Assembly (NCBI GenBank): GCA_035628995.1
Contig: DASPIR010000027.1
Coordinates: 1-64,000 of the forward strand
Reading direction: 5' to 3'
Length of the DNA stretch: 64,000 bases
DNA from: Clostridia bacterium
Lineage (GTDB): Bacteria; Bacillota; Clostridia; Lutisporales; Lutisporaceae
A model generated the notes under the pieces. It did not search any database, was not told where the DNA came from, and saw nothing but the letters and a program-made list of their open reading frames with translations. Shown here in pieces: positions 22,967 to 32,251 of this stretch (position 1 is its first letter; each line of letters begins with the position of its first letter). A program made the translations under genes and the position numbers.

Positions 22967-23217
22967 TTCTTTCCCCTCCATTTAGACTATTATGATGCTA
23001 ATGATAAGTATTGTAGCTCAATGCAGTCAGAAAATTTCTATAAAGAAAGTATAAAGCTTTTTTGCTGGAATTACAAATGCATTTCGTCCTATTTTTCTGA
23101 ATATTGCAGATTTTACGCTAAAAAACTGCAATATTCGACATCGGAACACCTAATGATATTAAAGTCGATTGAACAATCGAATATGGTTTTCATTCTTTTA
23201 TAGAAAGGAAGTTAAAA
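22967..23217. other. Control region upstream of livK
   Basis: An AT-rich region between divergent genes. A CGATTG-AA-CAATCG dyad lies near 23165-23179. It must contain the livK promoter on the minus strand, but no clear -35/-10 pair stands out. A 60-codon open frame at 23021-23203 has no ribosome site and is not called. Confidence 0.4.
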
Positions 23218-23316
23218 ATGAGTACTAAATATGAAGTTATTTCCAAAAATGATTCTGTAAAAGCATTGGAAGTGAGTTGCTTGAAATACGCAGGGGGAAG
23301 GATCAAAGCAGCCTAA
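23218..23316 (+). CDS. Possible 32-residue peptide or truncated gene
   Basis: ATG 23218 is preceded by GAAAGGAAG at 7 nt and opens MSTKYEVISKNDSVKALEVS, ending at TAA 23316. The good ribosome site suggests that a real gene started here. The short length and its abrupt end inside the 3' end of the flavodoxin gene suggest a truncated remnant. No family can be assigned. Confidence 0.35.
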   Translation: MSTKYEVISKNDSVKALEVSCLKYAGGRIKAA

Positions 23317-23864
23317 ACCTTCAAACCCATCCCATATACATCCTTAAGAGCCTTAGCATTCTCTCCTGCTGGCATATAGTCGTCAGTACAAACGCTATAC
23401 ACATCTACCAGGTCCATTTCCTTATAATCGCAGATTTCTTCAAAGGTTGTCTTGACAAGCTCAGGGCCTTTGTTTGGCAGTTCGCCTCCATATGTCATAA
23501 GGAGGGCTGCTTTTTTGCCGGTAAAGCTATCTTTGATCGAGCCTAATGCATAGCATCTATCCATGAATGCTTTAAGCTGGGCAGAAACGCTCCACCAGTA
23601 TATTGGAGTCGCATAGATTACCATATCTGCTTGGCGGAAGAGGGGGTAGAGCTCCTGCATATCGTCCTTTATTGCACATTTGCCTATGTTAACATTGTGG
23701 CAAACTTCACATGCAGAACAGCCGTGGATGTTTTTTTCTTGCAGGAAAACCTTTGTGACTTCTGCATCCTTATTAGAATCTTTTATTCCTCTAAGATATT
23801 CATTCAACAATAAGCTGGTGTTGCCATTCTTTTTTGGGCTTCCAAGCAGCGCCAGTACTTTCAT
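23313..23864 (-). CDS. Flavodoxin-family / NADPH-dependent FMN reductase protein
   Basis: The 183-residue flavoprotein has the FMN phosphate loop at its start (LALLGSPKKNGNTSLLLNEY), a cysteine group CSACEVCHNVNIGKC (about residues 49-63) as in iron-sulfur flavoproteins and azoreductase-like proteins, and the flavin-binding ATPIYWWSVSAQLKAFMDR. It probably transfers electrons from NAD(P)H or ferredoxin to small acceptors. GGAGGTTTTAGAT precedes the ATG. Two broken relatives lie at 16911-17126 and 18206-18259. Confidence 0.88.
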   Translation of the reverse strand: MKVLALLGSPKKNGNTSLLLNEYLRGIKDSNKDAEVTKVFLQEKNIHGCSACEVCHNVNIGKCAIKDDMQELYPLFRQADMVIYATPIYWWSVSAQLKAFMDRCYALGSIKDSFTGKKAALLMTYGGELPNKGPELVKTTFEEICDYKEMDLVDVYSVCTDDYMPAGENAKALKDVYGMGLKV

Positions 23865-23891
23865 ATCTAAAACCTCCGTGTGTGATTTCTT

Positions 23892-24251
23892 TTACTTCTT
23901 CCCATACTTATGCTGTACAAATTCCTTGAATTTCTCAATCTCTTCGATAGCCTCGGGGGATAAGTCCTCATCGGTGCTATATGTGTTCTCTGGGGAGCGG
24001 ATTAAGAATTTCTCCTTGGACTTATTAAGGATCTTTTCTGCTGTTTCTCGGATATTGCTTCTGCATAATAAATAATCGATGGACACGTCAAAATAATCGG
24101 CCATTTTTATCAATGCTTCTTTATCAGGAAATCTGATATTGATCTCATATTTTGATATGGTTGAGTATGATACGTTTAACATATTCGCAAGGGCATACCT
24201 TGTTATGTCTTTCTCTTCTCTTAAATCTCTCAGTCGCTCACCAAATTCCAT
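23892..24251 (-). CDS. XRE-family regulator with C-terminal helical domain (paralogue)
   Basis: The 119-residue protein has an HTH in RLRDLREEKDITRYALANML and NVSYSTISKYEINIRFPDKE, then ADYFDVSIDYLLCRSN. Its C-terminal helix EAIEEIEKFKEFVQHKYGKK parallels the regulator at 13047-13412. AGAGGTGCA precedes the ATG. It is divergent from a cysteine-rich gene and probably binds the TGGACT sites between them. Confidence 0.85.
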   Translation of the reverse strand: MEFGERLRDLREEKDITRYALANMLNVSYSTISKYEINIRFPDKEALIKMADYFDVSIDYLLCRSNIRETAEKILNKSKEKFLIRSPENTYSTDEDLSPEAIEEIEKFKEFVQHKYGKK

Positions 24252-24330
24252 AAAAATGCACCTCTTTAGTATAATGTTAACACAATATGTCCAAATGAAA
24301 AATTCATTGGACTAAATGGAAAAATTTCTA

Positions 24331-24359
24331 TTGACTTTGGACTGTAAGTCCAGTAGTAT
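24331..24359 (+). promoter_or_regulatory. Promoter with palindromic operator in the spacer
   Basis: TTGACT (24331-24336), 17 bp and TAGTAT (24354-24359). The palindrome TGGACT-GTA-AGTCCA (24338-24352) fills the spacer, and further TGGACT or reverse copies lie near 24278, 24308 and 24370. Binding there would block RNA polymerase. Confidence 0.7.
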
Positions 24360-24404
24360 TGAATAAAGTGGACTATGCGTCTAGTAAAACTCGGAGGTGA
24401 TGAT

Positions 24405-24689
24405 ATGGGCTCGGAGTATTATAAGTGTGAAAGTGAAAAGCGAGGCCCAGAAATGACAATAGTAGAGATGCTTATTTACTCATTAAGGAAACTCGCAGAT
24501 CGGCTCTTCTTCAGTAAAAATGTGGACAAGGAGTCCGATGGACATATTGTGAAAAAGCAGCTTAGATGTGCTATTTCAAGCTGCTTTGACAAGAATAATA
24601 TATGCTGTAAGGTTTGTGATATCAAGAAATGCCGCTTTAAGTGCAATTTCATAGATAAAGAGGTATGTGATCATCAGAAGCTGGATTAG
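24405..24689 (+). CDS. Small protein with cysteine-rich C-terminal tail
   Basis: A 94-residue protein started at ATG 24405 after GGAGGTGATGAT. The N-terminal half is charged and helical (TIVEMLIYSLRKLADRLFFS) and is not an HTH. The C-terminal tail CAISSCFDKNNICCKVC, KKCRFKCNF and a last cysteine repeats the arrangement of the gene at 13578-13913. Eight cysteines suggest zinc or another metal. Function is unknown. The gene is controlled by the adjacent divergent repressor. Confidence 0.72.
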   Translation: MGSEYYKCESEKRGPEMTIVEMLIYSLRKLADRLFFSKNVDKESDGHIVKKQLRCAISSCFDKNNICCKVCDIKKCRFKCNFIDKEVCDHQKLD

Positions 24690-24793
24690 TTATGCGATTT
24701 GATCCTGTGGATATGTGGATAACTTTGAAACGAAGGAAGCGAAGAAGCAGATTATGGACTTTATGCTTATGCTGAAATAAAGAAGTATTGGAA

Positions 24794-24837
24794 TTGAGGG
24801 ATTCATTCAGGTATGAATGGATCCCTCAAGTTTTTTG
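24794..24837 (+). terminator. Rho-independent terminator
   Basis: A long stem TTGAGGGATTCATTCA / TGAATGGATCCCTCAA with one mismatch and a 4-nt loop, followed by GTTTTTT. It lies about 100 nt after the cysteine-rich gene. Confidence 0.85.
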
Positions 24838-24980
24838 CTTACTTATATGAAGGATAATGTCGAACTATGTAGAAATGTGTAATATATGCACTCTTTATAT
24901 TAATTCAAATCAAGTATTTTTTCACAGCAATATAAATACCATATAAGTAGAAAACATTGCAGGAAGAAGGTTTACAGTAT

Positions 24981-26066
24981 ATGAAGAAACATAGGATACT
25001 AGTGCTGCTGCTCATTTTGGTTTTGTGCATGGGTATTATTGCATGCAGCAGCCCGGAAGCAGCGGGGGGGTATGTAAATGCCGGAAATGGGCAGTCGCTC
25101 AAAGTGCATTTCATCGATGTGGGGCAGGCAGACGCTATACTTATACAAGGACCAAAGGGTGAGAATATAGTTATCGATGCGGGAAACAATAGCGACAGCG
25201 AAATGGTAGTAAGCTATATCAGGAAGCAAGGAGTTAAGGAGCTTAATGCAGTCATAGGCACGCACCCCCATGAGGATCACATAGGCGGTCTTGATGCTGT
25301 AATCAAGAGCTTTAATGTGGATAAGGTATATTTGCCCAAGGCAGTGCATACAACGGATACCTTCAGGGATGTACTGAAGGCGGTCAGCGACAAGGGTTTA
25401 AAGGTCACAACGGCTGTTAAGGGGGTAAGCATACCTTTATCGGGAATGACTGCTGAGTTCCTGGGCCCGGTAGGCTCAGAGTATGAAAACCTGAACAATC
25501 ATAGTGCAGTTCTTAAATTGACATACGGAGAGACCAGCTTTCTTTTCCAGGGAGATGCTGAGGTAGAAAGTGAGAAGGATATTTTAAAGAGCGATATGAG
25601 CAGCAAGCTGAAGGCGGATGTGCTGAAGGTGGGGCATCATGGAAGCTATAACGCTACAACCCCTGAATATCTTGCAAAGGTAAATCCGAAATATGCAGTT
25701 ATTATGTCAGGCAAAGGGAATGATTATGGACATCCCCACAAAGAGCCGATGGAGCTTCTAAAGAGCAAAGGTATAGAGATATACAGAACTGACGAGGAAG
25801 GGACAATTGTCGCAGAAAGTGATGGAAAAAGCATAACATTCAATGTGAAACCGGACAGCCACAACTATGGCACAGAAAAAACAAATACTCAGAAGCTTTA
25901 TACTGACTCCACAGGTAATGGACTAATAAAGGGAAACATAAACAGCAGGAGTGAGAAGATATATCACCTTCCGGGAGGCGCTTATTATGATAAGACCGTT
26001 CCCGAGAAGTGGTTTAAGACTGAGCAGGAGGCACAGGATGCCGGCTTTAGGCCATCTAGTAAATAA
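24981..26066 (+). CDS. ComEC-like metallo-beta-lactamase-fold lipoprotein
   Basis: The 361-residue protein has a lipoprotein signal (LLLILVLCMGIIAC). The MBL domain follows the pattern of the ComEC/Rec2 C-terminal domain: VHFIDVGQADAILIQGPKG, HPHEDHIGG (H-x-H-x-D-H), FLFQGDAEVESE, LKVGHHGSYNATT. The last 45 residues (SEKIYHLPGGAYYDKT, WFKTEQEAQDAGFRPS) are an Ada-like or sunset add-on domain. It is an extracellular, membrane-tethered hydrolase, possibly a nuclease or phosphodiesterase. AGGAAGAAGG precedes ATG 24981. A DUF3006 gene follows at 100 nt, a common partner of such proteins. Confidence 0.88.
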   Translation: MKKHRILVLLLILVLCMGIIACSSPEAAGGYVNAGNGQSLKVHFIDVGQADAILIQGPKGENIVIDAGNNSDSEMVVSYIRKQGVKELNAVIGTHPHEDHIGGLDAVIKSFNVDKVYLPKAVHTTDTFRDVLKAVSDKGLKVTTAVKGVSIPLSGMTAEFLGPVGSEYENLNNHSAVLKLTYGETSFLFQGDAEVESEKDILKSDMSSKLKADVLKVGHHGSYNATTPEYLAKVNPKYAVIMSGKGNDYGHPHKEPMELLKSKGIEIYRTDEEGTIVAESDGKSITFNVKPDSHNYGTEKTNTQKLYTDSTGNGLIKGNINSRSEKIYHLPGGAYYDKTVPEKWFKTEQEAQDAGFRPSSK

Positions 26067-26168
26067 TGCCCCTTCCAGGCAAAGGATTGCCTGTCAGCGA
26101 TGCGGTTTCACCGCACGATTGGACTATTATAAGGTATGCTTAATAAATCTAAGCTTGGAGGTAAAATT

Positions 26169-26372
26169 ATGCAGTGTATTGTTGACAGATTTGAAGGAGA
26201 TTACGCGGTTGTAGAGTATTATGAGCAGGTGCTGAAGCTTCCGAAAGTGTTCCTGCCTGTGGAAGCCCACGAGGGAGATGTATTGGATGTCCTTATTATG
26301 CTTGATGTTAATGAGACTAATAAGATGAAGGCAGAAATAAAAAAACTTATGGACGATGTATGGGAAAAATAA
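26169..26372 (+). CDS. DUF3006 small protein
   Basis: A 67-residue protein. MQCIVDRFEGDYAVVEYYE and LPKVFLPVEAHEGDVLDVLI match DUF3006, a small beta-rich domain usually found next to ComEC-like metallo-hydrolases, as here. TTGGAGGTAAAATT precedes ATG 26169. Its end overlaps that of the convergent hydrolase gene by 26 nt. Function is unknown. Confidence 0.85.
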   Translation: MQCIVDRFEGDYAVVEYYEQVLKLPKVFLPVEAHEGDVLDVLIMLDVNETNKMKAEIKKLMDDVWEK

Positions 26373-27285
26373 GCGGGCTGGGTTGCCTGGTCGCAATATC
26401 ACTAAGAAATTCTCCAACAAGCCTGTCATACTCATCACCGTTTTTTACTACTGATTCCGCATGTCTGGCATTGGGGGCAAGGTATAATTTCCTTATCCCT
26501 TTCTTGTTGTTGTACATATCAATACTCATTTGTGTAGGTATATATAAATCCTCACTGCCGTGTATGAAGAATATCGGGGTCTCCACATCGGCTATGTCTC
26601 TTATTGGAGATATGTCCTTGAGTATCATCCCTGTACGCAGCCTGGTAAATAATCGGGTTATCTGAAATGCAGGGAACGGGGGCAGCTTATATTCTACCTT
26701 GAATCTGTATTTAAAAAGCTCTGAAAGATCAGAGAAAGGACAATCTGCTACACAGAAGGATATTCTGGGGTCAATAGCAATATTCTGAAGTGCAATTGCA
26801 GCTCCCATGGATTCCCCGTGGACTCCCACCGTGCAGTCATTGCCGCACTTTTCAAATACCCAGTCAGTACAGCTCTTTAGGTCATACTTTTCATAATATC
26901 CGAAGGTAGTGTTCTTCCCACCGCTTTCTCCGTGGTTGCGATGATCATAAATCAGTACATTAAAGCCCCGCTTCATGAACATTTCCATATACTTCACTGA
27001 GCCATATATTGTATAGGTTATGCCATGACAGATTATAACAGTTTTCATTGAGTTGCCATTAGGGAAGTAAAATCCACGCAGCTCATAGCCATACTGAGAC
27101 CTTATCCTAACCTCTTCTTTAAGAAGCTTGTCAAAGTACTCCTCGTGCATATTTCCCTTATCGCATTCCATTTGGAGAATCTTCTCACGGGTCTTTATAC
27201 GAGGGTAAATGACAACCCCGGAAAGATAAAAGCCGGAAGCTGCAAATAAAATAAGCAATAGTGATAATGCAATGTACCAATACAT
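26347..27285 (-). CDS. Membrane-anchored alpha/beta hydrolase
   Basis: A 312-residue protein with an N-terminal membrane helix (IALSLLLILFAASGFYLSGV). Its hydrolase fold has oxyanion motif HGITYTIYGS, the nucleophile elbow GVHGESMGA (near residue 155), the acid in HGSEDLYIP and the histidine in APNARHAES. This is the YqkD/FrsA-like group of serine hydrolases; the substrate is unknown. GGGGG precedes the ATG. It is convergent with the DUF3006 gene and overlaps it slightly. Confidence 0.88.
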   Translation of the reverse strand: MYWYIALSLLLILFAASGFYLSGVVIYPRIKTREKILQMECDKGNMHEEYFDKLLKEEVRIRSQYGYELRGFYFPNGNSMKTVIICHGITYTIYGSVKYMEMFMKRGFNVLIYDHRNHGESGGKNTTFGYYEKYDLKSCTDWVFEKCGNDCTVGVHGESMGAAIALQNIAIDPRISFCVADCPFSDLSELFKYRFKVEYKLPPFPAFQITRLFTRLRTGMILKDISPIRDIADVETPIFFIHGSEDLYIPTQMSIDMYNNKKGIRKLYLAPNARHAESVVKNGDEYDRLVGEFLSDIATRQPSPLIFPIHRP

Positions 27286-27617
27286 AGTAATACCCCCTGT
27301 TTTCTAAACGATATAATTATAGCACAAGGAGGAAGTTGAAGGTTAACATATTATATTCGATGAAAGAATAAAGCATAGACAATTTTTTATAAAATACTCA
27401 TTATTATGACAAAAATTACCGATTATATAAAAATATGGCCATTTCATATAATCTATATGACAAAATTCGCGTTTTTTCTATAAAATTAATAGTGGATTAT
27501 TTTCTAAATGTGATGATTATTTGGTATGAACTTCAACCTGCGAAGATAAAAATGAGATGAATTATGTTGGATCTATGTGATATTGATATTATATAAAAAC
27601 GTAAGAGGGGGAAAAAA
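27286..27617. other. Intergenic control region before the surface protease
   Basis: 332 bases, very AT-rich, between divergent genes. The only signal I support is the candidate promoter at 27567-27595. No RNA gene or repeat is apparent. Confidence 0.5.
27567..27595 (+). promoter_or_regulatory. Candidate promoter of the M6 protease gene
   Basis: TTGGAT (27567-27572), 17 bp and TATATA (27590-27595), ending 22 nt before the start codon. The leader would be very short. Confidence 0.4.
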
Positions 27618-30600
27618 ATGAGGAAATTAATGTCTAGGTTCTCTTTTTTTATTTTACTGTTATTCTGTTGCAATCTAGTGCTCCCGGGGTATGTCACATT
27701 TGCCGGGACAAGCAGTGGAGAAGGTGCTGCGTTTAATCAGGATAAAGAAATAAGCTTCATGCCTCCGAATCCTGAAGTGTATCCGGAGTTTTATGAGAAA
27801 GACGGAGATATTTCGGATATTATGAGAGCTTCAGCGAAGTACTCAGTACCAAAGATTGAAAGAGTAGGAGGAGCGGAAAGCATACCTGTTGGGGGAGCAA
27901 TAGAAAAGGTGCTGGTAATACCAGTATACTTTTCAGATGAAGAGTTTGAACTGGGGCATGATAGCGTTTATTTTGAGAATATAATGCTTCAGATGCAGGA
28001 TTATTTTGAAGCCAACTCCCAATATAACGATGAAGAAGCAAAAGGAATGTCAATTGCAGCTACAGTAGTTGAAGCGGTATATAGCGACCAAACCATGGCG
28101 TATTATGGTGAGGATGGTTCAGATATAGATGATGCTAATGGCGATATTAGTGAGCTTGCTAGAGAGGCTGTGCAGAAGATTGATGCAACAGTTGATTTTA
28201 GGGACTATGATACCAATGGTGATGGTACAATTGATCACCTTTTTATTATCCATGCGGGAATAGGACAGGAAGAGAATTTAGATCCAGAAAACGAATTAAT
28301 ATGGTCCCATCGTTGGGCAATTGCCGGTGGCGAGGATACGGATGATGGGATAACTGCTTTTAACTACGCAATGGTGCCAGAGACAGGACAATTGGGAACC
28401 TTTGCCCACGAATTCGGCCATGATATTGGATTACCTGACTTATATGATACAAATGATTTAGATTATGGCATGACAGAGGGAGTCGGAGATTGGGACGTTA
28501 TGGGCTCCGGCTCATGGAATCACAGGGATGGAGAGGATCCGGGGACTTGCCCTGCCAATCTGTCAGCCTGGAGCAGGATGTATTTGGGTTGGGCAGAACT
28601 CCGCACCTTAACTCAGAATGAAGGCGCTACTATCTATAGTTCAGATGGAATAAGCCAGGTTCTAAAGTTCTGGACAGCGGGCGACGAATCAGGGAATGAA
28701 TATTACCTTTCAGAATATAGAATAAAACAGGGTTATGATGAGGGTCTTCCAGGGGAAGGCTTGCTGATATGGCATATTGATCAGCAGCAAGTAAATGCCA
28801 CTATTGCTGCAAATACACTAAATGCAGATGAGAACAGGCTTGGAGTAGAACTGGAGCAGGCAGACGGTGAATTGGATTTATGGACAATGAGCAATAGAGG
28901 TGATGCTGGTGACCCGTTTACGGGTTCAAGCTGGAATGCCAATTTCACAGCAGTGCCTTACAGCTTCAATTATAGCAACATAGACGGTGAATTCAGCTAT
29001 GTAGCAGTAACCAATATCCGTGGAGCATATGCAGAATATATTATTGAGCCGGACGTACCAGATAAACCGCATATTTATCTTCCGAATAATGGAAGCAACA
29101 CAAGCACAAGGCCGACATTTTCATGGAATGTATCCTCCCAGGCTGAGTACTATGTGCTTCAAATATCGGAGGATGACAGCTTTGAGTCGGATGTCATGGA
29201 ATTTGTATTAAGCACAGGGGAAGATGGACTCAATTACTTGGGTGATGCCTTCACTTTTACATTACCGGAAAGTGATGAACTGGCGAAGGATACATCCTAT
29301 AATCTGCGCATAGTCGGTGTAAATAGTTTAAACAATGAGGGAAATCTAGAATGGACAACAGAGTATAATTTCAGTACGATAGCTGATGGCATGAATATCT
29401 CAGAAGTAGGAACAGATATGCCTACTCCAAGAGAAAGACTTGCTACTGTTGGATTGGATGGTAAGATATATGCAATAGGCGGATTCAATGAAAATGGCGC
29501 CAGCAGCAAGATGGAGGTATATGACCCGGATACCGACACATGGGATACTTTGGCGGATATGCTTGGAGCAAGGGCAGATCTGGGTGCTGCAGCAGTTAAT
29601 GGGAAAATATATGCTATAGGCGGCGATATAGGAGCAGATTCAGTTAGAACAGTATATGAATATGATCCGGCTTCGGACGCGTGGGACACTAAAGCAAACA
29701 TGCTTTTGGGAGTGCGAGGCTTTGGAATAGCGGTCCTTGAAGATAAGATTTACATTGTCGGCGGAGTCGATGAGGATGGCCTATTATCGGATCAGCTGCA
29801 AATATATGATCCTTCAGCCGATGCATGGGAGTCCAGGTTCTGTGGAGAAAGTGAATTTACACCCAGGGCTTATCTGGGGGCTGCAGCAGTTAATGGCATG
29901 CTTTATGCCATAGGGGGCTGCACAGGTGAAGACAGTTTTTCAACAGACGAAGATAATACCATATATACATTAAGCATAGTGGAGGTATATAACCCGGAAG
30001 ATGATACATGGCTCCTCGCTGATGATATGCCTGAGGAACTTTCAAGCTTCGGCACTACTGTATTAGGGGATAAGATATATGTTATGGGAGGGTATTCAGA
30101 CTTTTTTCGCTTTAGCGCTATGATATTTGAGTACGACCCCATTGAAGAATATTGGATAGAAAAAACCAGCATGCAAGCAGAGCGAGCATATCTGGGTGCC
30201 GCTTCCTCCGGAGTGAAAATATATGCAGTTGGAGGATCAAGGCTTCAAGGCGGTGCATATCCATATTTTAGTACAGTGGAAACATATGAACCGGAAATGT
30301 CTCCCCCACATATAAGATTCAGTTTTGATGGTGTTAATGCAGGAAGGCTCATGGGCATTACTCCTGAAATGGAATACAGTCTTGATGGAGGGGCAAGCTA
30401 TGTTTCAGCCGTTGAGAACAATCAGCTGCTTACTGCTGCTGAAATAGCAAGCATAACAGTAGAAAATGATATCAGGATAAGAGTGAGGGCAACAGAGAGC
30501 GAACCGGCAGGAGTACGTGATATCATACCTATCAGTGTAGAAAAAGCTTTATTTAGAGTAATTGGTGATAATACTCATAATACAATAGAACGTATAGATA

Positions 30601-32012
30601 GCGAAATGGAATTCAGCACTGATGGCATAAACTGGGTTATGTATAATAATAACTTACCTGATTTAACCGGTAATATAACTATCTATGTGAGATATGCAGC
30701 CAATGACAGACTTCTTCCGGGGCCTATATCCACCTTTGTCTTCACTGCATCGCGACCTAGCAGTGGTGGAAGAGGCGGGAGCGGAGGCGGCGGAGGTGGT
30801 GGCGGTACGTCGGCTGCCACTCCGGATCCATCTGCTTTAACCATGATTGAGGCTGCAGTAATAGTGAGTAGAACAGCTGCAAATGCATATTTAAATAATG
30901 AAAAATATGAAAATGTCATTGTTGACATCCCAAAGAAAGCAACTGAGCAGTCTGCAGCGATAGATACGACTATTTTCAGCATGCTTTCGGAGAAAGGCAA
31001 GGGCTTGGTTATAAATGGTAAAAATCTTACCATGGTTTTATCATCTGACGTTCTAAGAAATGAACAGAGAAACCTGGATGGGAAGGACACATATTTTAAG
31101 CTGGTTACCGGAGTACTCAATGAGCAGCAAACCAAGGAGAAGGCAGATTTGTTGAAGCAAGCCGCCAATAACGGGCTGACTTTGACGGATAACAATATCT
31201 TTGAATTCAACGCTGCTCTTGTCACGAATGACATGCATCAGAGGGTAAGCAGCTTCAATGCACCTATTAGAATAACAATCAGCTTGAAAGACTCTAAGCT
31301 TGGTAATATTGATGCTGAAAAGCTGGGTGTATACTATTACAATGAAACAACAAAGACTTGGGATTATATAGGTGGTAAATTTGACGCTGCTGCAAAAGTA
31401 ATAAGCTTCGATACAACACATTTCAGCTCCTTTGCTGTTATGAGTTACGAGAAGACCTTTCAAGACATCGCGAAACATTGGGCACGACCCTACATAGAAA
31501 AGATGGCAGCAAAGCATATAGCACAAGGTACAAATAGTAGATTTGAACCGGAGGCAAGCATATCTAGAGCTGAGTTCACAGCATTGCTGGTACGTGCTTT
31601 AGAGCTGAAGGAAAGTAAGGAAGGTACAAAAGCTTCTTATTCAGATATTACTGAAGGAAAATGGTATGCCCCTGAAATCAATAAGGCATATAATTCGGGC
31701 ATAGCAAAGAAGGAAGATGGAGTTAACTTTAGACCGGATATAGCAATCACGAGGGAAGAAATAGTTGTAATGATTGCGAGGGGCTTACAATATAAGGGTA
31801 TAGCAGGTAAACCCAGTGAAGATCAAATCACTCAGAGGCTTAAGCAGTTCAGTGATTATGGACAGATATCGCAAAGCGCAAGAGAGCCATTTGCAATAGC
31901 AATGGAGAAAGAAATTATAAACGGCAGAATCCCTACCTTGATTTCACCAAAAGGCAGTGCAACACGTGCTGAAGCAATTGTCATGATATACAGGCTTCTA
32001 AATCTGAAATAA
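27618..32012 (+). CDS. SLH-anchored M6 metalloprotease with Kelch repeats
   Basis: A 1464-residue secreted protein. Signal peptide about 1-30. Peptidase M6 (immune inhibitor A-like) domain about 85-475, with the zinc site HEFGHD (H-E-x-x-H, near 264), a calcium-loop-like DYDTNGDGTIDH and WDVMGSGSWN. A fibronectin-like part follows near 478-590. Six Kelch-type blades (about 600-890) each carry KIYxxGG, for example KIYAIGGFNE and KIYVMGGYSD. A glycine linker lies near 1050, then a beta-rich segment, and three SLH domains from about 1280 to the end (FQDIAKHWARPYIEKMAAKH). It is anchored in the cell wall and probably cleaves surface or host/biomass proteins. AGAGGGGGAAAAAA precedes the ATG. Confidence 0.92.
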   Translation: MRKLMSRFSFFILLLFCCNLVLPGYVTFAGTSSGEGAAFNQDKEISFMPPNPEVYPEFYEKDGDISDIMRASAKYSVPKIERVGGAESIPVGGAIEKVLVIPVYFSDEEFELGHDSVYFENIMLQMQDYFEANSQYNDEEAKGMSIAATVVEAVYSDQTMAYYGEDGSDIDDANGDISELAREAVQKIDATVDFRDYDTNGDGTIDHLFIIHAGIGQEENLDPENELIWSHRWAIAGGEDTDDGITAFNYAMVPETGQLGTFAHEFGHDIGLPDLYDTNDLDYGMTEGVGDWDVMGSGSWNHRDGEDPGTCPANLSAWSRMYLGWAELRTLTQNEGATIYSSDGISQVLKFWTAGDESGNEYYLSEYRIKQGYDEGLPGEGLLIWHIDQQQVNATIAANTLNADENRLGVELEQADGELDLWTMSNRGDAGDPFTGSSWNANFTAVPYSFNYSNIDGEFSYVAVTNIRGAYAEYIIEPDVPDKPHIYLPNNGSNTSTRPTFSWNVSSQAEYYVLQISEDDSFESDVMEFVLSTGEDGLNYLGDAFTFTLPESDELAKDTSYNLRIVGVNSLNNEGNLEWTTEYNFSTIADGMNISEVGTDMPTPRERLATVGLDGKIYAIGGFNENGASSKMEVYDPDTDTWDTLADMLGARADLGAAAVNGKIYAIGGDIGADSVRTVYEYDPASDAWDTKANMLLGVRGFGIAVLEDKIYIVGGVDEDGLLSDQLQIYDPSADAWESRFCGESEFTPRAYLGAAAVNGMLYAIGGCTGEDSFSTDEDNTIYTLSIVEVYNPEDDTWLLADDMPEELSSFGTTVLGDKIYVMGGYSDFFRFSAMIFEYDPIEEYWIEKTSMQAERAYLGAASSGVKIYAVGGSRLQGGAYPYFSTVETYEPEMSPPHIRFSFDGVNAGRLMGITPEMEYSLDGGASYVSAVENNQLLTAAEIASITVENDIRIRVRATESEPAGVRDIIPISVEKALFRVIGDNTHNTIERIDSEMEFSTDGINWVMYNNNLPDLTGNITIYVRYAANDRLLPGPISTFVFTASRPSSGGRGGSGGGGGGGGTSAATPDPSALTMIEAAVIVSRTAANAYLNNEKYENVIVDIPKKATEQSAAIDTTIFSMLSEKGKGLVINGKNLTMVLSSDVLRNEQRNLDGKDTYFKLVTGVLNEQQTKEKADLLKQAANNGLTLTDNNIFEFNAALVTNDMHQRVSSFNAPIRITISLKDSKLGNIDAEKLGVYYYNETTKTWDYIGGKFDAAAKVISFDTTHFSSFAVMSYEKTFQDIAKHWARPYIEKMAAKHIAQGTNSRFEPEASISRAEFTALLVRALELKESKEGTKASYSDITEGKWYAPEINKAYNSGIAKKEDGVNFRPDIAITREEIVVMIARGLQYKGIAGKPSEDQITQRLKQFSDYGQISQSAREPFAIAMEKEIINGRIPTLISPKGSATRAEAIVMIYRLLNLK

Positions 32013-32018
32013 GATTCT

Positions 32019-32068
32019 GATAACTATGAAGGACTTTCTCCATATGGAGGGAGTCCTTCCTAGTTATC
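32019..32068 (+). terminator. Hairpin after the M6 protease gene
   Basis: Two-step stem GATAACTA/TAGTTATC and GAAGGACT/AGTCCTTC, 7 nt after the stop. There is no proper T run, so it may stabilise the mRNA rather than terminate it. Confidence 0.5.
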
Positions 32069-32251
32069 CCGGAAAAATGTTTTCTAAATTACTTATTATA
32101 GCAAAAATATATGGCAGAAACAAATTGATGAAATATTCAGAAAAGATTGTTATTTATTTATTAACAAAGATTGTAGGTTTATTATCATTGTATTATATCA
32201 AGAATGATAATAAAATCTAATTAAAGGATATATTGCGAAGGGGTGAAACGT

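Noticed and set aside
23021-23203. 60-codon frame upstream of livK
   Set aside because: No ribosome site, no family likeness, and it covers the livK control region.
30683-31526. Long minus-strand frames inside the M6 protease gene
   Set aside because: They are antisense shadows of the glycine-rich and SLH coding sequence, shown by proline runs opposite the glycine linker.
32026-32220. 64-codon frame after the M6 protease gene
   Set aside because: Its start lies in a hairpin, it has no ribosome site, and the composition looks non-coding.
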